A program made the position numbers and the translations under genes. From positions 1 to 64,000 of the forward strand of contig JAHQIW010000810.1 in assembly GCA_019055375.1 (NCBI GenBank): a DNA stretch of 64,000 bases, written 5' to 3'. Each line of letters begins with the position of its first letter. The first letter of the stretch is position 1. The notes below the pieces were generated by a model, which had not been told where the DNA came from, ran no database searches, and saw only the letters and a program-made list of their open reading frames with translations. The stretch is from Parelaphostrongylus tenuis. Its lineage: Eukaryota > Nematoda > Chromadorea > Rhabditida > Metastrongylidae. This document shows, one piece after another, positions 21,866 through 33,622 of the stretch.

Positions 21866-22603
21866 TAAAGAAAAAGAACACCTAATGAAAAAATTGAACT
21901 TAATGGTTCTCTGATTATGGAGACCACCTCATATATGTTCCATGGCCGTTCATTTGATATGGAGAACAAAATGAGGGAGGAACTTGACAAAAGAAGGAGA
22001 GTAGCTGGGGCCGCCTTTGGGCCTCTCAAAGAAGTCACCGACTAAATAACTCACCAAAACTAGGTTCCAAGCCTTTTGGTTCGATGGCTTTCCCAGTGCT
22101 CTGCTTTACAGCAGAGATGTGGGCTAACAGTTCGATCACGTCAAGATTACTGCGAACAACTTTCAGAGCTCATGAACGAGGACCTCTAAGATTCACTCCT
22201 CACTCACAACATTATCTGCTAGCGCAGCTCAAATCTCCAAGACCTATCTCATCTTTGCGATCCAGAAGAACACACACAGATAGCGAAACATAGATGGGCC
22301 GGTATTAGAGGAAACATATTAGGCGACAGATGAACGCAACGATCTGTAGAGTGGACCCCTTGAGAATTCACTCGTCCCCGAAGACGACAACCTACACGTT
22401 GGGTGGACATTTATGTGAAAGGAACTAATCCGTTGTACAAGCAGCTGCGGTTATTTTGAAGATCAGTGTACGGAACTCTTAACAGCCGCCATGCTCGAAT
22501 CGAACCACCCCCATGGACGACAGTCTTGAGATGACGAAACGAATGGAAGATGTGCTGCGGTCCGTACAGTTCATGAAGACAGACCGCCCAAGTATCTAAG
22601 TAA
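21866..22603 (+). pseudogene. RTE-type LINE ORF2 fragment: C-terminal third
   Basis: A non-LTR retrotransposon polyprotein relic with several shifts. Readable blocks: SYMFHGRSFDMENKMREELD then KRRRVAGAAFGPLKEVTD (21930-22040), the post-RT domain; AKHRWAG at 22283-22303; a Pro/Arg-rich stretch followed by WTTVLR-RNEWKMCCGPY near 22515-22570, the usual C-terminal signature of nematode RTE elements; then a stop TAA at 22601-22603. Endonuclease and RT motifs are absent from this fragment. Confidence 0.85.
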
Positions 22604-22689
22604 AACGTATTAAAAGAAGCGTTTCCATACCTTACAATCCTTAAACTCATTGTGATAATGAAAAGATGTAGAATGGACTGCATAAGGAT

Positions 22690-22925
22690 GTAGGAGTCGC
22701 CCGAGAAGACCACTTACACAATGGGTAGATTTGTTAGTAAATAATATCAATCGGCCGTACTCGCAGATACCGATCTTACACAGGCTACGCGGTGTGAGAT
22801 ATGAACCCACCATCATGCCTGAATTCGAACCACCACCGCGAACGACGATAGCTGGGCAAAGAAGTGGAAAAAAGTGTGGTGGAGTCAGCACAACTCGCCA
22901 AGACGGGTTCTCTATTCAAGTAAGT
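22690..22925 (+). pseudogene. Second RTE C-terminal fragment
   Basis: RRPLTQWVDLLVNNINRPYS at 22695-22755 and DDSWAKKWKKVWWSQHNSPR at 22840-22900 (different frames) repeat the C-terminal blocks of RTE after the first fragment has ended. It is therefore a separate insertion or a duplication of the 3' end. Confidence 0.7.
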
Positions 22926-23084
22926 GGTGCGATGATAAGCATCTTGGTGATGGAACGACGAATGCATTGCTTCTCTAAATGAGATACTCATGTCGGTAAG
23001 CAAATTGAGGGCACAACATTATCTCCATACGTATAAATTTCGAAAAATTTGCGGATATATCTTTGATAAAGGGCACTTATACAT

Positions 23085-23362
23085 CAGTGATTATAGGTGC
23101 TCCGCGTCGCACCACAAAGTTCATGGTTCGTTTCCATACCCATGACTTAGCAAGCCACCCATACTTTCATGGCTGGTAAATTGGTGCCAGACTTGTTTGG
23201 GAGGATAAGAAGCACCGACTCGATACAGCGTTGGGCCGCCACGAGTCATTGTAAAGGCCAGTTATGCATTTAATTACCTCAAACAAAGCTAAAAATTAAA
23301 GATGAAAACATGACACCTCCCTCTTGCAGTGATCAGTGCCTTCCCCTTTATCCTTTAATCCT
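23085..23362 (+). mobile_element. tRNA-derived SINE, family A
   Basis: Head eroded: AGTGATTATAGGTGCTCCGC and ATGGTTCGTTTCC (B box). Body: ACTTGTTTGGGAGGATAAG, GGCCGCCACGAGTCATTGTA. It ends in a TTTATCCTTTAATCC tail at 23347-23362. The element lies between RTE relics and a mariner. Confidence 0.8.
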
Positions 23363-23653
23363 TGACAAAGGGCTAAAAGTACCAACGCAATGCTCTTTGA
23401 ATATTTTCGACCATTCTGAAGTTCAAAACGATTCTTTTGTCTCAAGTTTGAAGTGATTTCACAGCTAGTCCACGTCACCGTCTCCTGCTCAGTTGAACAG
23501 TTTCTGTTGCGAACAGATTCATTATGGCAGTGTATGGCAGTGCCTCCAAATACTGACAGTCATCTGGCCGAAAAGAATTGAGTAATTCAAAAGTGGATAT
23601 AATTTTCAATTCTTGAAATAACGTGGGATTGAACAAAGCTACAGTGATCATGC

Positions 23654-24066
23654 TAAGTTGAGAGAAATGTTCCTTAACATCTGCAAAAATTTCGAACTTT
23701 ATGTTTGTTTCACACAGTATCGGTAAATTCATAGGCGTATCTCAAGAAGTCGAGGTCTCGCCGCGCCCCAGCCTACAGTCCAGACGCAGCGCCGTGCGAC
23801 CCAGTCTTCAGTCAATGGAACATTTCCTGCGTGGACGCTTATGCGAGACATTTGATTAAGTTAAAGAAGCATGTTAGGAGCTTTTCGATTCAAAGCCCAA
23901 GAAATGGCGATTTTGAGCAGATCCAGAAGCTTGCAGATCGTTGGCAGAAGAACGTGAATAATAGTGGTCTTTATTTTAAAGGATAGTTATTGTTGTTTTG
24001 ATTGAACGTATATGTGGACTTCAAATTTTCAGCGGATGTTAAGCATCTTTTTCATCATCCCAACAT
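23654..24066 (+). mobile_element. Internally deleted mariner, same family as 777-1341
   Basis: Left end 23655-23720 (GTTGAGAG, CTTAACATCTGC, then TTCGAACTTTATGTTTGTTT) matches the 5' end and leader of the 777-1341 copy. The sequence then jumps to the transposase C-terminus: AYSPDAAPCDPVFS at 23771-23812, SMEHFLRGRL at 23813-23842, QIQKLADRWQKNVNNSGLYF at 23921-23980, stop TAG at 23984-23986. The right inverted repeat (CAGCGGATGTTAAGCATC) lies at 24030-24062, beside TA dinucleotides. About 410 bp in all; non-autonomous. Confidence 0.88.
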
Positions 24067-26534
24067 AATTTTTGCACAACCCAACCACATGAGAGCTGAA
24101 ATACGAGCAAAAACTGGTTAAAACTTTGCTGAGACAATGCAGTGTGAGCACATCGGTGGTAAAATGCGTAACACGTGAGCATCGAAAAAGGTTGTCACGA
24201 ATTCGAAGTCACATCAGGTTGCAAGTTTCGCTCCGATACTAGTATTTCTATGACTGTATTTTACATCGTGCCACGCTATAAAAAGAATTGAGCAATAAAT
24301 AAAAGTTCACATGTCTTCTTGATACGACTCATTAACAAAAAGCCTCATAAGTGCACTATAATTACTTTTAGTATCTAGTGTACTTCAGTGACACCGATAT
24401 TTGAGACGACGAAAAATATCCGGAGGAATCTAAACATATCAACGAAAAAGTATCCGAATCACAAAGACTATGAGGTATGAGGAAAGCAGGAATATCTATC
24501 AAAGGTACAATAGCCTTCAAATTGTTATTTAAAGGTTGGGGTTTCGACAAAACGGGTGTACATATAGCAATAATGAAAGGAGAGGCTACTTGGAAAGTTT
24601 CTTTCGAAAGAGGTGCACTTTTGAGAGAAAAGGTCTTTGCTGAAGGATTTCCAGGTAGAGGAAATAGGGTTTTCAAAAGAAGTTCCATAAAACACTTCTT
24701 GAACATCACTTGCAAATGGCACTACAGGAAGGTTGTAACGAAAAAAGTTACTACAAGATTACACTAATATAATGAATGGATTTGAAGACAAAGTGAAGAC
24801 GATTGCTTTTATACAGACAGTCCAGAAGGCGAAATTGAGCTTTGAAGGAAACACTCAACACCAAAATGATATAGCTGTGAAAGTTTCTATCTAACTTTCT
24901 TCGTCGAAAATCAGATATTTCTATATCAAAGACCAAGACATTCAAAATGATTCAAAGCACATAAGACCATTAAAAAGGAATGAATATGAAACATTTTTTT
25001 TACTAAAATTTATCGTCGGAGCAGATTGGTTAGGCTTTACTGAGTTGCGTCAACCTCAGCTGAGATACTCTGTCGGTTAGTTTGATGGAGACCACTTCCA
25101 ATTACTCGTATCTAATAGAATGCGAACTCTCCCGAGAAATGATGACCAAAGTTCCAATATCCGCACAATACCGTTGCTGTTGGCACATCGCATCCGTGTC
25201 ACTCCTTCGTAGAGTAAGCACTTTTCGTGGGTGAACATCAGCCATAATTTGCCGAACACTGGTGATCCATAACCATTTAGCGGTTCACGTCAATTATGTG
25301 GCAGGAAATTCGTAATATGCACCAAATTTGCCGATAACATGAATATCTATATGAACGGCGCCATGGAAAAACTACTGCTTATTGGAAGTGACTCCAGCTT
25401 GGAGTGACGCCGTTACGATAAAGCGAAATCGCCGAGAATTTTGCACATAAGCTCACTCATAAAAGGGTGAAATGAGGGAGAAAGATAACGCGAAAAAAAT
25501 TGTTTGGTTGCTTGAATTGAGAATTCTTCAAATGGTGGATCACCTTATCGTTGTTTTGGGGGTAAGTTCTTGGGCATTGAACTCCTTGGCATTGCACATC
25601 GAGGTGTTTACCTCTAGGTAAGATCTCTCACGTTTAATAGATATTAGCCGTTTACAATCTCATGGTGAGCCAGAAATAAATCGATGCCAAGAATCATTGT
25701 TCTAATAATAGCAGACTAGTTTTGAGACGGAATATCTCACTCTGATCTACAATCGCTCAGGATTATCTGTAACGACGGCCCAGTAAGGTTTCACGTAAGG
25801 AAAATATAAGAGCTAGCAAATAGTTCACTCAGCAATCAACTGATTTCAATGCTTCTCACATCCAGAATCACCGCCTACGACCGATGTTGGCTGTGTGACA
25901 ACTGGAGGCAATAAAATCTCGGCTTGCAGAAGATATAATTGAAGCTGAATCAAATAAACACACCCACGTTAAGGGATCTAATCCTTGTTTTTACCTATAA
26001 TTACAGGGTTGTTTCCTTATTCTCTTCGTTATGCTTTAGATAGAGTCCAGCACCATGCGGTTTGCTAATAATTTATAAGAATAAAGGATTGAAATACAGC
26101 AGTTATTTCCCTAGTAGAAATTCCTATTCATGGAGAAAAAATTGTGGGTACAAATTTTGAAATCATAGTCTTCGCTGAACACATGTCTGATGTGTGCGAA
26201 GTCACGCTATGATCGACTGCTTCTCATCAATATGTGTTGTTGTTGAAAGTGAATTAACTATGTTACATAACTACTTGGAGGAGGCAATTCTCAACAAAGA
26301 ATCCTTGTGCACTTTTTGCTGTCCGAGACTCAAATTGCACATTAGAAAAGGAAAGTGAAAGCTAAAACATGATCGGAAGACCGAAACGACAATGGAAGCC
26401 GTCTTAAGTAGTGCTACCCACTCACTCTTCCTTATGTAGATTAGTTTTTCGAAAAGAAAAAAATGCCGCTTGACATCAAAACAGCTCAAAAGGGTGGTCG
26501 AGCTCAATCTTACAAAAGAAATTGGTGGGTTCCT
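24067..26534. other. No gene recognised
   Basis: Overlapping frames at 24368-24767 on both strands reflect a purine-rich stretch and match nothing I know. The rest holds no recognised repeat. Confidence 0.4.
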
Positions 26535-27591
26535 TCGGTTATAAGAAGACAAAGGAATATACGACCTCTTTCGCTGGACAGGAACTTTGCATAGGAATTT
26601 AGTAATACTTCAAAAGTTGAGGTCTCTGGCTATAGCCTTACCTAACCGAATTTTTGAAAAAGCCTTTTTTTAACAACGTTGCAGGAAGAAATCTCTTGCG
26701 ATTCATACGAGTATATTTCTTGCAGAACAAGGCTCATTTGTGGACTATTAGTAATCATTCGATAGCGTAATGCTTGCTAATTCCAATGCTGCGCTGACAT
26801 CCTGAAAACACCGCTTTTCTTAAACACAGCAAAGAAAATAATACTGATTAACATGCGTGAACAAGGTGGTCTTTGGCCAACTCACGAGCCAATGGGTGAG
26901 GCAGTGAGGTCGGCTGACGCGATGACAGATTGATTTTCCAGCATTTGAACGTGTAGAGAAAATCTCGTCGCATCTGAGTGTGTTTGAGTCACTGTCGGAA
27001 GCAGTTAGAACGCTTCAGCCTCCTTAATTCCATCCAAGTGATCATAATGATTATTGATTTGTCGTATTCAGTGTAAAAAAACGTATTTGAATTTTTTTTG
27101 TCGCACTGTATGTTATATCTGGAGTTTTTCATTCAAAGCGGAGAAACAATTCCTAATTGAATAACAAAAATTGCACTAGCATAAGACCGGTAGAAAATCG
27201 ATTGGTAATTGCGCAATCCCCATTGCCGCCTCAGCGGCTCGTGAGTTGGCCAAAAAGCACCTTTTTGCGCATGTGAATTAATCTTATTTTCTCTGCTACG
27301 TTGTAGAGAAACGCTATTTCCAAGATCTAAGCACAGTGTTGGAATCAGCAAGCATTATGTTATCGAATGATTACTCATAGTCCAAGGAAAGAGCTTTGTC
27401 CAGCGCGAAATATGCGAGTGTGAAACATAATTTTATCTCTGATTTTACAGCGGTGTAAAAAGATCTTTTCGAAAACACTCCAAACAAAATCTTAGCCAAA
27501 AATTCAAGCTTTTGAATTTTTGCCAAAACTCCTATGAAACATTGCCGTACAGCGAATGAGATCGGATATCTATTTTCCTCCTATAACCGGA
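26535..27591. mobile_element. Foldback/TIR element family F, most complete copy (F1)
   Basis: The ends are inverted: TTCGGTTATAAGAAGAC at 26535 against CTCCTATAACCGGAA at 27591, then CGACCTCTTTCGCTG against AGCGAATGAGATCGG. Long inner arms also pair: GTAATCATTCGAT and CTTTGGCCAACTCACGAGCC (26745-26893) against GGCTCGTGAGTTGGCCAAAA and ATCGAATGATTAC (27235-27373). About 1.06 kb, no transposase seen. It behaves like a non-autonomous palindromic DNA transposon. Confidence 0.75.
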
Positions 27592-28119
27592 AAAACCATT
27601 GCTGTTTCTTCAACATTTTGCAATCCATTCAGTCTTTTTATTTGAATGCGCACACCAAGTCGATTGCATTTGAACCTTAATCAAGAATTTTCTATGAAAG
27701 AAAGGAAAAAGACTAGTTTAATCCTACTGCAAACATATTTTCAAACCTGATAACAATGCACAAGAATGTCCTACAAAAATTTATATGTTGAAAATAAAAT
27801 AATTAACAAAACTGAATTGGAGGCAGAATTGTCTAGAAAGGTGTCAGCGGGACAAATATAATGTTCCGCTGCCGGCTCTGGTAAAAGAATTACTGTCACC
27901 TTCCGTTTCGATATAGTAATACCAAAAAAGCTTTATATTAACATTTTCGCTCCACAATTCAGGTTGGGAGAAACTACCCACTATTTGCCTATCTTTATGT
28001 TGAATTATGAAGAGGGGCTTAGCCTGAAAATTACCCCACTGCTGGCAAGGGGGAAGATATACAATCGCAGGTTGAGACGGAGGGATGGCACAACCAGCTG
28101 GACAAGCAAACGATGTGTT
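27592..28119. other. No clear feature; flank of RTE fragment
   Basis: Frames on both strands at 27844-28221 are probably chance or highly decayed RTE; I can read RTE only from about 28120. Confidence 0.4.
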
Positions 28120-28870
28120 ATGTGGGTGGATTACATCTCGTGTCATAGATGCCTGTCAGAGGTACCATCTGTCCTTTTGTCAACTACGAAGAATCATCTG
28201 ACAATGTTGAAACGAAGATAATGCCAACATTGCCCGTCAACAATCTTATATAAGAGCTTCTGCCGACACTACCATAACTTCACTATAAAAGCAGCTTTTT
28301 TAACCAAGTATTGTTATTCACGAATGGAAAGAGGTTCAACAAGGCGATATCATCGCGCCCAAGCTGCCCACAGGCATAATGCACTGAATAATAAAGTCTC
28401 TTGACTGAAACGATAACGGCATAAACGTCGACGGCAACTCCCTAACGAAACTTCGCTTTGTTGATGACATCGCCATCGCTTCAAGAGTACCCATGCAGCA
28501 GAGACGATGCTGAAGAAGTCAACGATGCGGAAAAAAGAAATGAACTGAAAATAATCGGGAAAAAATCCATTTCGTGGAAAACTCATAGTGTGAAAGTGAG
28601 CAAACCGAATTAAATAGGTTTTGATTATAGAGACCACCTTAGAAGAAAGCCTTTCGATTTCGAACGAATAGAAGAAGGACGTGGAATAGGAATTAGAATT
28701 AGATACAAGAAGAGCAGCATGGGTTTCATTTGTACTCCTCAAACACGTCACCATCAACGTCGAAGTAGAAATCACAAATAATAGGAGTGCAGAGTGAGAC
28801 GAGTTCGTGTCCCTCAAGGAAGCTACTATGACAGAAAAACAACGCTGCATTGATATTTCCTTTCCAACTC
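28120..28870 (+). pseudogene. RTE-type LINE fragment: reverse transcriptase domain
   Basis: Shifted but readable blocks in the correct order: SRVIDACQRYHLSF (28137-28180), DNVETKIMPTL (28200-28235), EVQQGDIIAPKL (28328-28365, the QGDxxSPxLF block), NGINVDGNSLTKLRFVDDI (28412-28470) with the catalytic pair FVDD at 28457-28468 (FADD in most RTEs), and RRAAWVSF near 28710-28735. Stops and indels throughout. The 166-codon frame on the opposite strand (28350-28850) is its shadow. Confidence 0.85.
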
Positions 28871-29094
28871 AACACTCGTGATAACGTGTTACAATAATCT
28901 GAAAGTTAACGTTCCTTTAACATCGACATTACCGATCGGTCATTTATTCTTATTGACTGAGCCAGTGCGCAAAGTTGATAAAAACAAATATTTTTAACTA
29001 ACGTCTTGAAGTCTTCGTCTTCATCAGAGCTGACTAATCGGGTCATTTGGCTCAGCCGCTCGTCCTCGTTGTGATATGTATAATCGATTTATGG
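28871..29094. other. No feature recognised
   Basis: Short unique stretch between RTE and foldback copy F2. Confidence 0.4.
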
Positions 29095-29940
29095 ATTCTT
29101 TTCGGCTATCTGAGGATAGACAGATACTCGACCTCATTCGCCAATCATTCGAAAGCTTAAATCTCTGACTAGCGCAGCACGTGGTCGATTCTAAAAAATG
29201 CCCCTTCCAATGCTGCAAATTTTAAATGTTTCACACGATCACGAGTTTTTTTCTTTTCTCGTTCATATTTTGTTGGACTGAACTCCTTCCTTAGAGTGCG
29301 CCCAAGTCTCGAAGAACTCGAAAATGTGTTTGCCTCATGGGAAAGTTCTTTCTACATCGCTGTAGGAAAAGGAAATATTTGTGTTTTACACCTCACTGAA
29401 CAGAGCTCTTTTTTATACCATTAATAATCATTCGATAGCATAAGTTTCAATAATTCCAACACTTTGCTTGTTTTCTAGGAAGAGTGGATCCCTGCAGTGT
29501 AACAGGGAAAACAGGATCGACTTACAATATTCGCTGAGTTTTTACCGGCTACTTCACGGGCTAAGGAGAGGAAATCGATCGGTGCCCTGACGCGTTAAAC
29601 ACTTGGGGTGCAATTTGTTTCCCAATAGTAATTCTTTCTCCGATTTGAAAGAAACTTTAGATAAACGATTGACTCAGATATAACAAAATTCGCTCTACAC
29701 GTTCGTATGCTCTTCGTGCTTCCCTATAATTACAAGCGTGACAGAAATGAAGGCGCGCGGCCGCTGTGCAACACAATTCTATTTCATGTACTACAGTGTT
29801 GTAAAATATTCACTTCGATAAAGGCCGACGTAGTGTTGTAGCTAGAGATTTAAGCTTTCGAATGATCACTAACGCTTCTATGAAAAAATTCTTGTCCAGC
29901 GAATGAGGTCGAATATTGATTTGTTCACGGATAACCTAAA
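29095..29940. mobile_element. Foldback/TIR element family F, copy F2
   Basis: A perfect 23-base inverted repeat, ATCATTCGAAAGCTTAAATC at the start of 29144-29166, pairs with 29844-29866. Further out, CTCGACCTCATTCGC (29127-29142) pairs with GCGAATGAGGTCGA (29898-29912). Internal blocks such as AATCATTCGATAGCATAAG (29428) match F1, so inner copies may be nested. Confidence 0.7.
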
Positions 29941-31204
29941 TGAACCTTCATGCTTGATCAAGAATATATAAGTGACTTGTCAAGACACTCTGCTAGATAG
30001 TATAAGCTAGTAGGTGAAGTTTATCGTACTTTTGAAAGCCGTATATACACATTTTGATACGTACGATACTATAATTGTAGCTCTTTAATACCAATTCAAG
30101 CCTGTATAGCTCTTTATACACATTGTGAGCGAGAGAATAGACTATTGTTCGCAGCACTAAGTTCGCTCGCAGTCATTGAAAAATCATTGCCAAATAGGCA
30201 ATGATTACAGTGTGATGATCAGCCATGTTGTGACTGCTTAATCGTCAATTGGTTGATCATACCGTGAACGCACAAAGTCTATTTGTTGTTCATTAACCCG
30301 TTGAGTTGGTGACTTTAGAAATAGACCGGGGCACCCAAAATTATGTCGGACGACTGATCCCAGATTTTCAGCGATTATCCTCTGTTCGAAAAGCGAAAGA
30401 ATACACTTAAAATTCATAACATGGATAGTTCGGACGCCGAATGAAGGAATTAATAAAGAAATTACGAAAATCATGGTAGAATGAGCGGCAAGCACTGGTA
30501 GCTAGTGGTATCCATTGCAGATATCAACCTTGGGATCAATTTTTGAATCACTGAGTTGGCGTTGTAGAAGTCACTCCGCTGAAAGGAAGCCAACACGTTG
30601 GCGCATTCGCACTGGAAAAATGCACATAAAAAGCGTTATGGCGACTGCATGTCTTGCTAAGACGGACCATTCAAGTAAGGCAGATAGCGTGCAAGAAACA
30701 AGTGTTGTCATATGAACATGAGAGCAACAAGCTCTTTCAATGAGAATGGACAGATATCCGACAAAGTCATCGAAATGTAATCACGACAATTGAGAACGGA
30801 GGCACAGCCTCATCTGCCTTGAGCATTGGCAACAATAGCAGTGTTTCTGTGAAGCTATACGACACCGACATTATGCTTAACTATATTATCATCGTTCGCC
30901 CCTACCTAGAACACGAAGAGAAAGACCTAGCTAATTTGAGCCAACAAGAAAAATCTCTTTTCTTTATTTTCATCTATTGTTGGTTTTTGTTCTTTGAGAT
31001 TTCTAATTGAATTCGTAGCGCACATTATGCTATCGGTCGCTTTTACTACAATCTATTTTCTTACTTACTTTGAAAAGGAACTGTAAAGCCTAGAGGCCTT
31101 GAAAATAACTAAAAAAATTCGACAAATGACTTTGACGCACATTGATTTGTCGAGGCTAATGGCATTTGTAGTGGGTTGTCCTATATTATCTTTCGTACTG
31201 ATGT
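29941..31204. other. No gene recognised
   Basis: Only short frames (30238-30495 minus, 30515-30715 plus, 30819-31010 plus) without family matches. Confidence 0.4.
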
Positions 31205-31610
31205 TTTATTCAGTTTTTGCCTGTTTCTGAACGTGCCACTGTTGAAAAGGTGTGGTATGTTGATGAATGTTGCAGTAGTTTAGGTACACAATTGGACACG
31301 GCCGCCAGCATCGCTCGCCATCTAGATGGATGGGCTACCACAAGTGAATTCTTGACAGACACCTCATTCTTGACCAATGACCCCACACTGCAAAATTAAC
31401 TGAACCATTCTGGAGAAATTGAACTGGACCATGGTACCTCATTCACCGTATAGCCTTTATAATGCTCTATCGGATTACCATCTCTTTCGCTTCCTAACGC
31501 ATCATCTGCGGGAGAGAAATTGAAAGACTTCAACCAGCTCAAAAGCGGCAAACCGTTGCATATGATTGATCATGATGGTATTGCTACTGTCGATCAGTTG
31601 ATTTCTCTAA
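31205..31610 (+). mobile_element. Mariner deletion derivative (family 2, copy 1)
   Basis: Starts with a transposase helix-turn-helix relic: LGTQLDTAASIARHLDGWAT (31281-31340), TSEFLTD. At about 31393 it jumps to the catalytic C-terminus: VPHSPYSLYNALSDYHLFRF near 31418-31480, then THHLRER. The HTH corresponds to the segment before WVPHELT in mariners; the second block is PHPPYSPDLAPSDYHLFRSL. The middle is missing at the same point as in the 49655-50200 copy. Confidence 0.8.
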
Positions 31611-31654
31611 ATAAATAGCAGTGGTATCCACAATTCCAGGTATTTCCATCATCT

Positions 31655-31830
31655 GACCTGGGGTGATTTTTTCACTCGGCGTCGATTGCTTTATAGAGAG
31701 AGGATTATTCGACTTCAGGAGATCGGCTGGACCGAGCAAGAGAGAGGTGCTACTATGAGCCCCAATGAGACGAAACAGGCTAATGCATTGCACTAGACCT
31801 AACAGCTTAAAACATGTTATATCTTTATCA
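31655..31830 (+). mobile_element. MITE family Q, partial copy (Q2)
   Basis: Contains CACTCGGCGTCGAT, GAGGTGCTACTATGAGCCCC, GCACTAGACCTAACAGCTTA and a TTATATCTTTATCA end; each block aligns with the reverse complement of the complete element at 52005-52265. One inverted end is missing. Confidence 0.75.
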
Positions 31831-33512
31831 GAATAACAATCCAATCAATAAAACTGCTGAAATGCGCAGCACTTGTGGGACAATCCAATTATTGATTCTG
31901 AGTGAAAACGAGCGTTCATTCCCGAAAAGTCCAACACAATGATCATACGTGAAGTTGGAATAAAGCCGTCAATCGAATTGTCAGTGCTATTTCTGGTATG
32001 ATTTTGTTAGCTATACAAGGGTTACTCTATGTAAATTTTTAGAAATGTCTTAGTCATAAGTAATCAGCGTTCGCATATCCAAAATCAATACACGAGCTCA
32101 GTCACTAGAGATGCGTCGACAAGAAGTAATTGATTAAACGTCTGATTCCGATGAGGATAAGAATATAACTGCATTGGAAAAACTCCATGAAACTCGAAAA
32201 TCTGTGAAACAATGACCCTTTAAGGCACAGCTGAAAGTGGCGCATGTGTCAGAAATGTAAACTAAACAGGAGCGTTGGTCAATTTTTATGGCGAGTCGCT
32301 TGCCGCCAAATTTTACTGCTTTCTTGCTGCATTCATATATCCAATAAGCTTAAAAAATATGAACTTTTCCAGCTTAATCACTTGAAGAGCAGAGCGAATG
32401 GATGAACGCATTATCTTATGTAAACAGCTTGGATTCATTTCCCTTAGATCAACAGAGTTCCCGCTCCGAAAGGAATGAAGGCATGTTTAGGCATTCACCG
32501 ACCGTATGCTGTAGAGCGATACTAATCTAAGTTCATTGTAGGAAATAAATCATGGAGAAGACTTTAGATGTGCAGAAAAATGGATGTAAATTTATTGTTG
32601 AGAGTGCTCAAATGCGACATTTGATTAAATGTAACTCTATCATCGTCCGACAACGAGCTGATCTCGTCTCTCATTACGGCCGAACGCGTGAGTCGAATGA
32701 ACTCATCAGTTGACATTAGGTGGTTTTTTGATGGCCAAAGCATAAAATAATTATTGACTGCAATAATCATACAAACAAACAACACTTTTTGTAAGTCGAC
32801 AACATAAGGACCAAGAATATTCGTCAGTCTAGATGAAAGCCTCTGCAACACGTACAATCGCAAAGTCAGCACATTTTATTAAGCCTTCCAGCACTCAGCC
32901 GGGTGTCATATAATATGGAGAAAACGAATTCTGTCGCGCCAATGATCAACTATTATGAGAATGGCTTCGCAAGCGAAAGCTTAGTTGCCAGATGAAAATT
33001 AACTCTAAGACTTTTCTGAGCCTCACTGTAAAAAGAGCACCATCGTAGGAAAGTTTTCAACGACGTCAGATAGTGAGAGAAAGTGGGGACAGAGAGAGAA
33101 AAAGTAGTTGAAAAATACTTCATATGGAAGCCAACGTTAAACGACTTTGAAACCTGTATTAACTGCGGCATCAAAATGGATTAGCTGCTCTTGATTGAGA
33201 TAGAGAAAGGTTTTCAAAGTTGTCGAAACACTCAAAATGGTGGTATGGATCTGAGTCAGACACATTGACCTTCTCTCAAAATCTCGAACTTATGTAGGCG
33301 AATTTTATTGAAATCAAGCAAAAAAAGTGAAGGTTCTCAGTTTCTGTTCCCAATAGCCACATGAGCATTATGAGAATCGCTACGTCATTCTCCTAAATCG
33401 ACACTTTCCTTCCATATTGCTTTGTTATAAGAGATGTGAAATTTGGAGAACAAATACTTAGAATATTTCGATACAGTAAGAGCCATTGTAAAAGCCACAA
33501 GCTCGACTGCGT
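31831..33512. other. No gene recognised
   Basis: Open frames at 32564-32872 and 32953-33174 (minus) lack matches. No repeat recognised. Confidence 0.4.
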
Positions 33513-33622
33513 CTCAGGGGATAGACTGAACCGAGGTAGGGTGCAACTGATGAGTCCCAACAGGGTCAAACAGGCGCCTGCATAGCACTAGACCTAACGG
33601 CTCAAAACATGTTACGCCTCTA
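33513..33622 (+). mobile_element. MITE family Q, partial copy (Q3)
   Basis: CTCAGGGGATAGACTGAACC, GTGCAACTGATGAGTCCCAA, CAGGCGCCTGCATAGCACTA and GACCTAACGGCTCAAAACAT follow the right half of Q1 closely. The left half is absent. Confidence 0.78.

Noticed and set aside
24368..24767. Overlapping frames of about 100 codons on both strands
   Set aside because: Purine-skewed composition, no family match and no splice or start context; both strands open together suggests chance.
28350..28850. 166-codon minus-strand frame
   Set aside because: It lies opposite the RTE reverse transcriptase fragment, whose FVDD block is on the plus strand.
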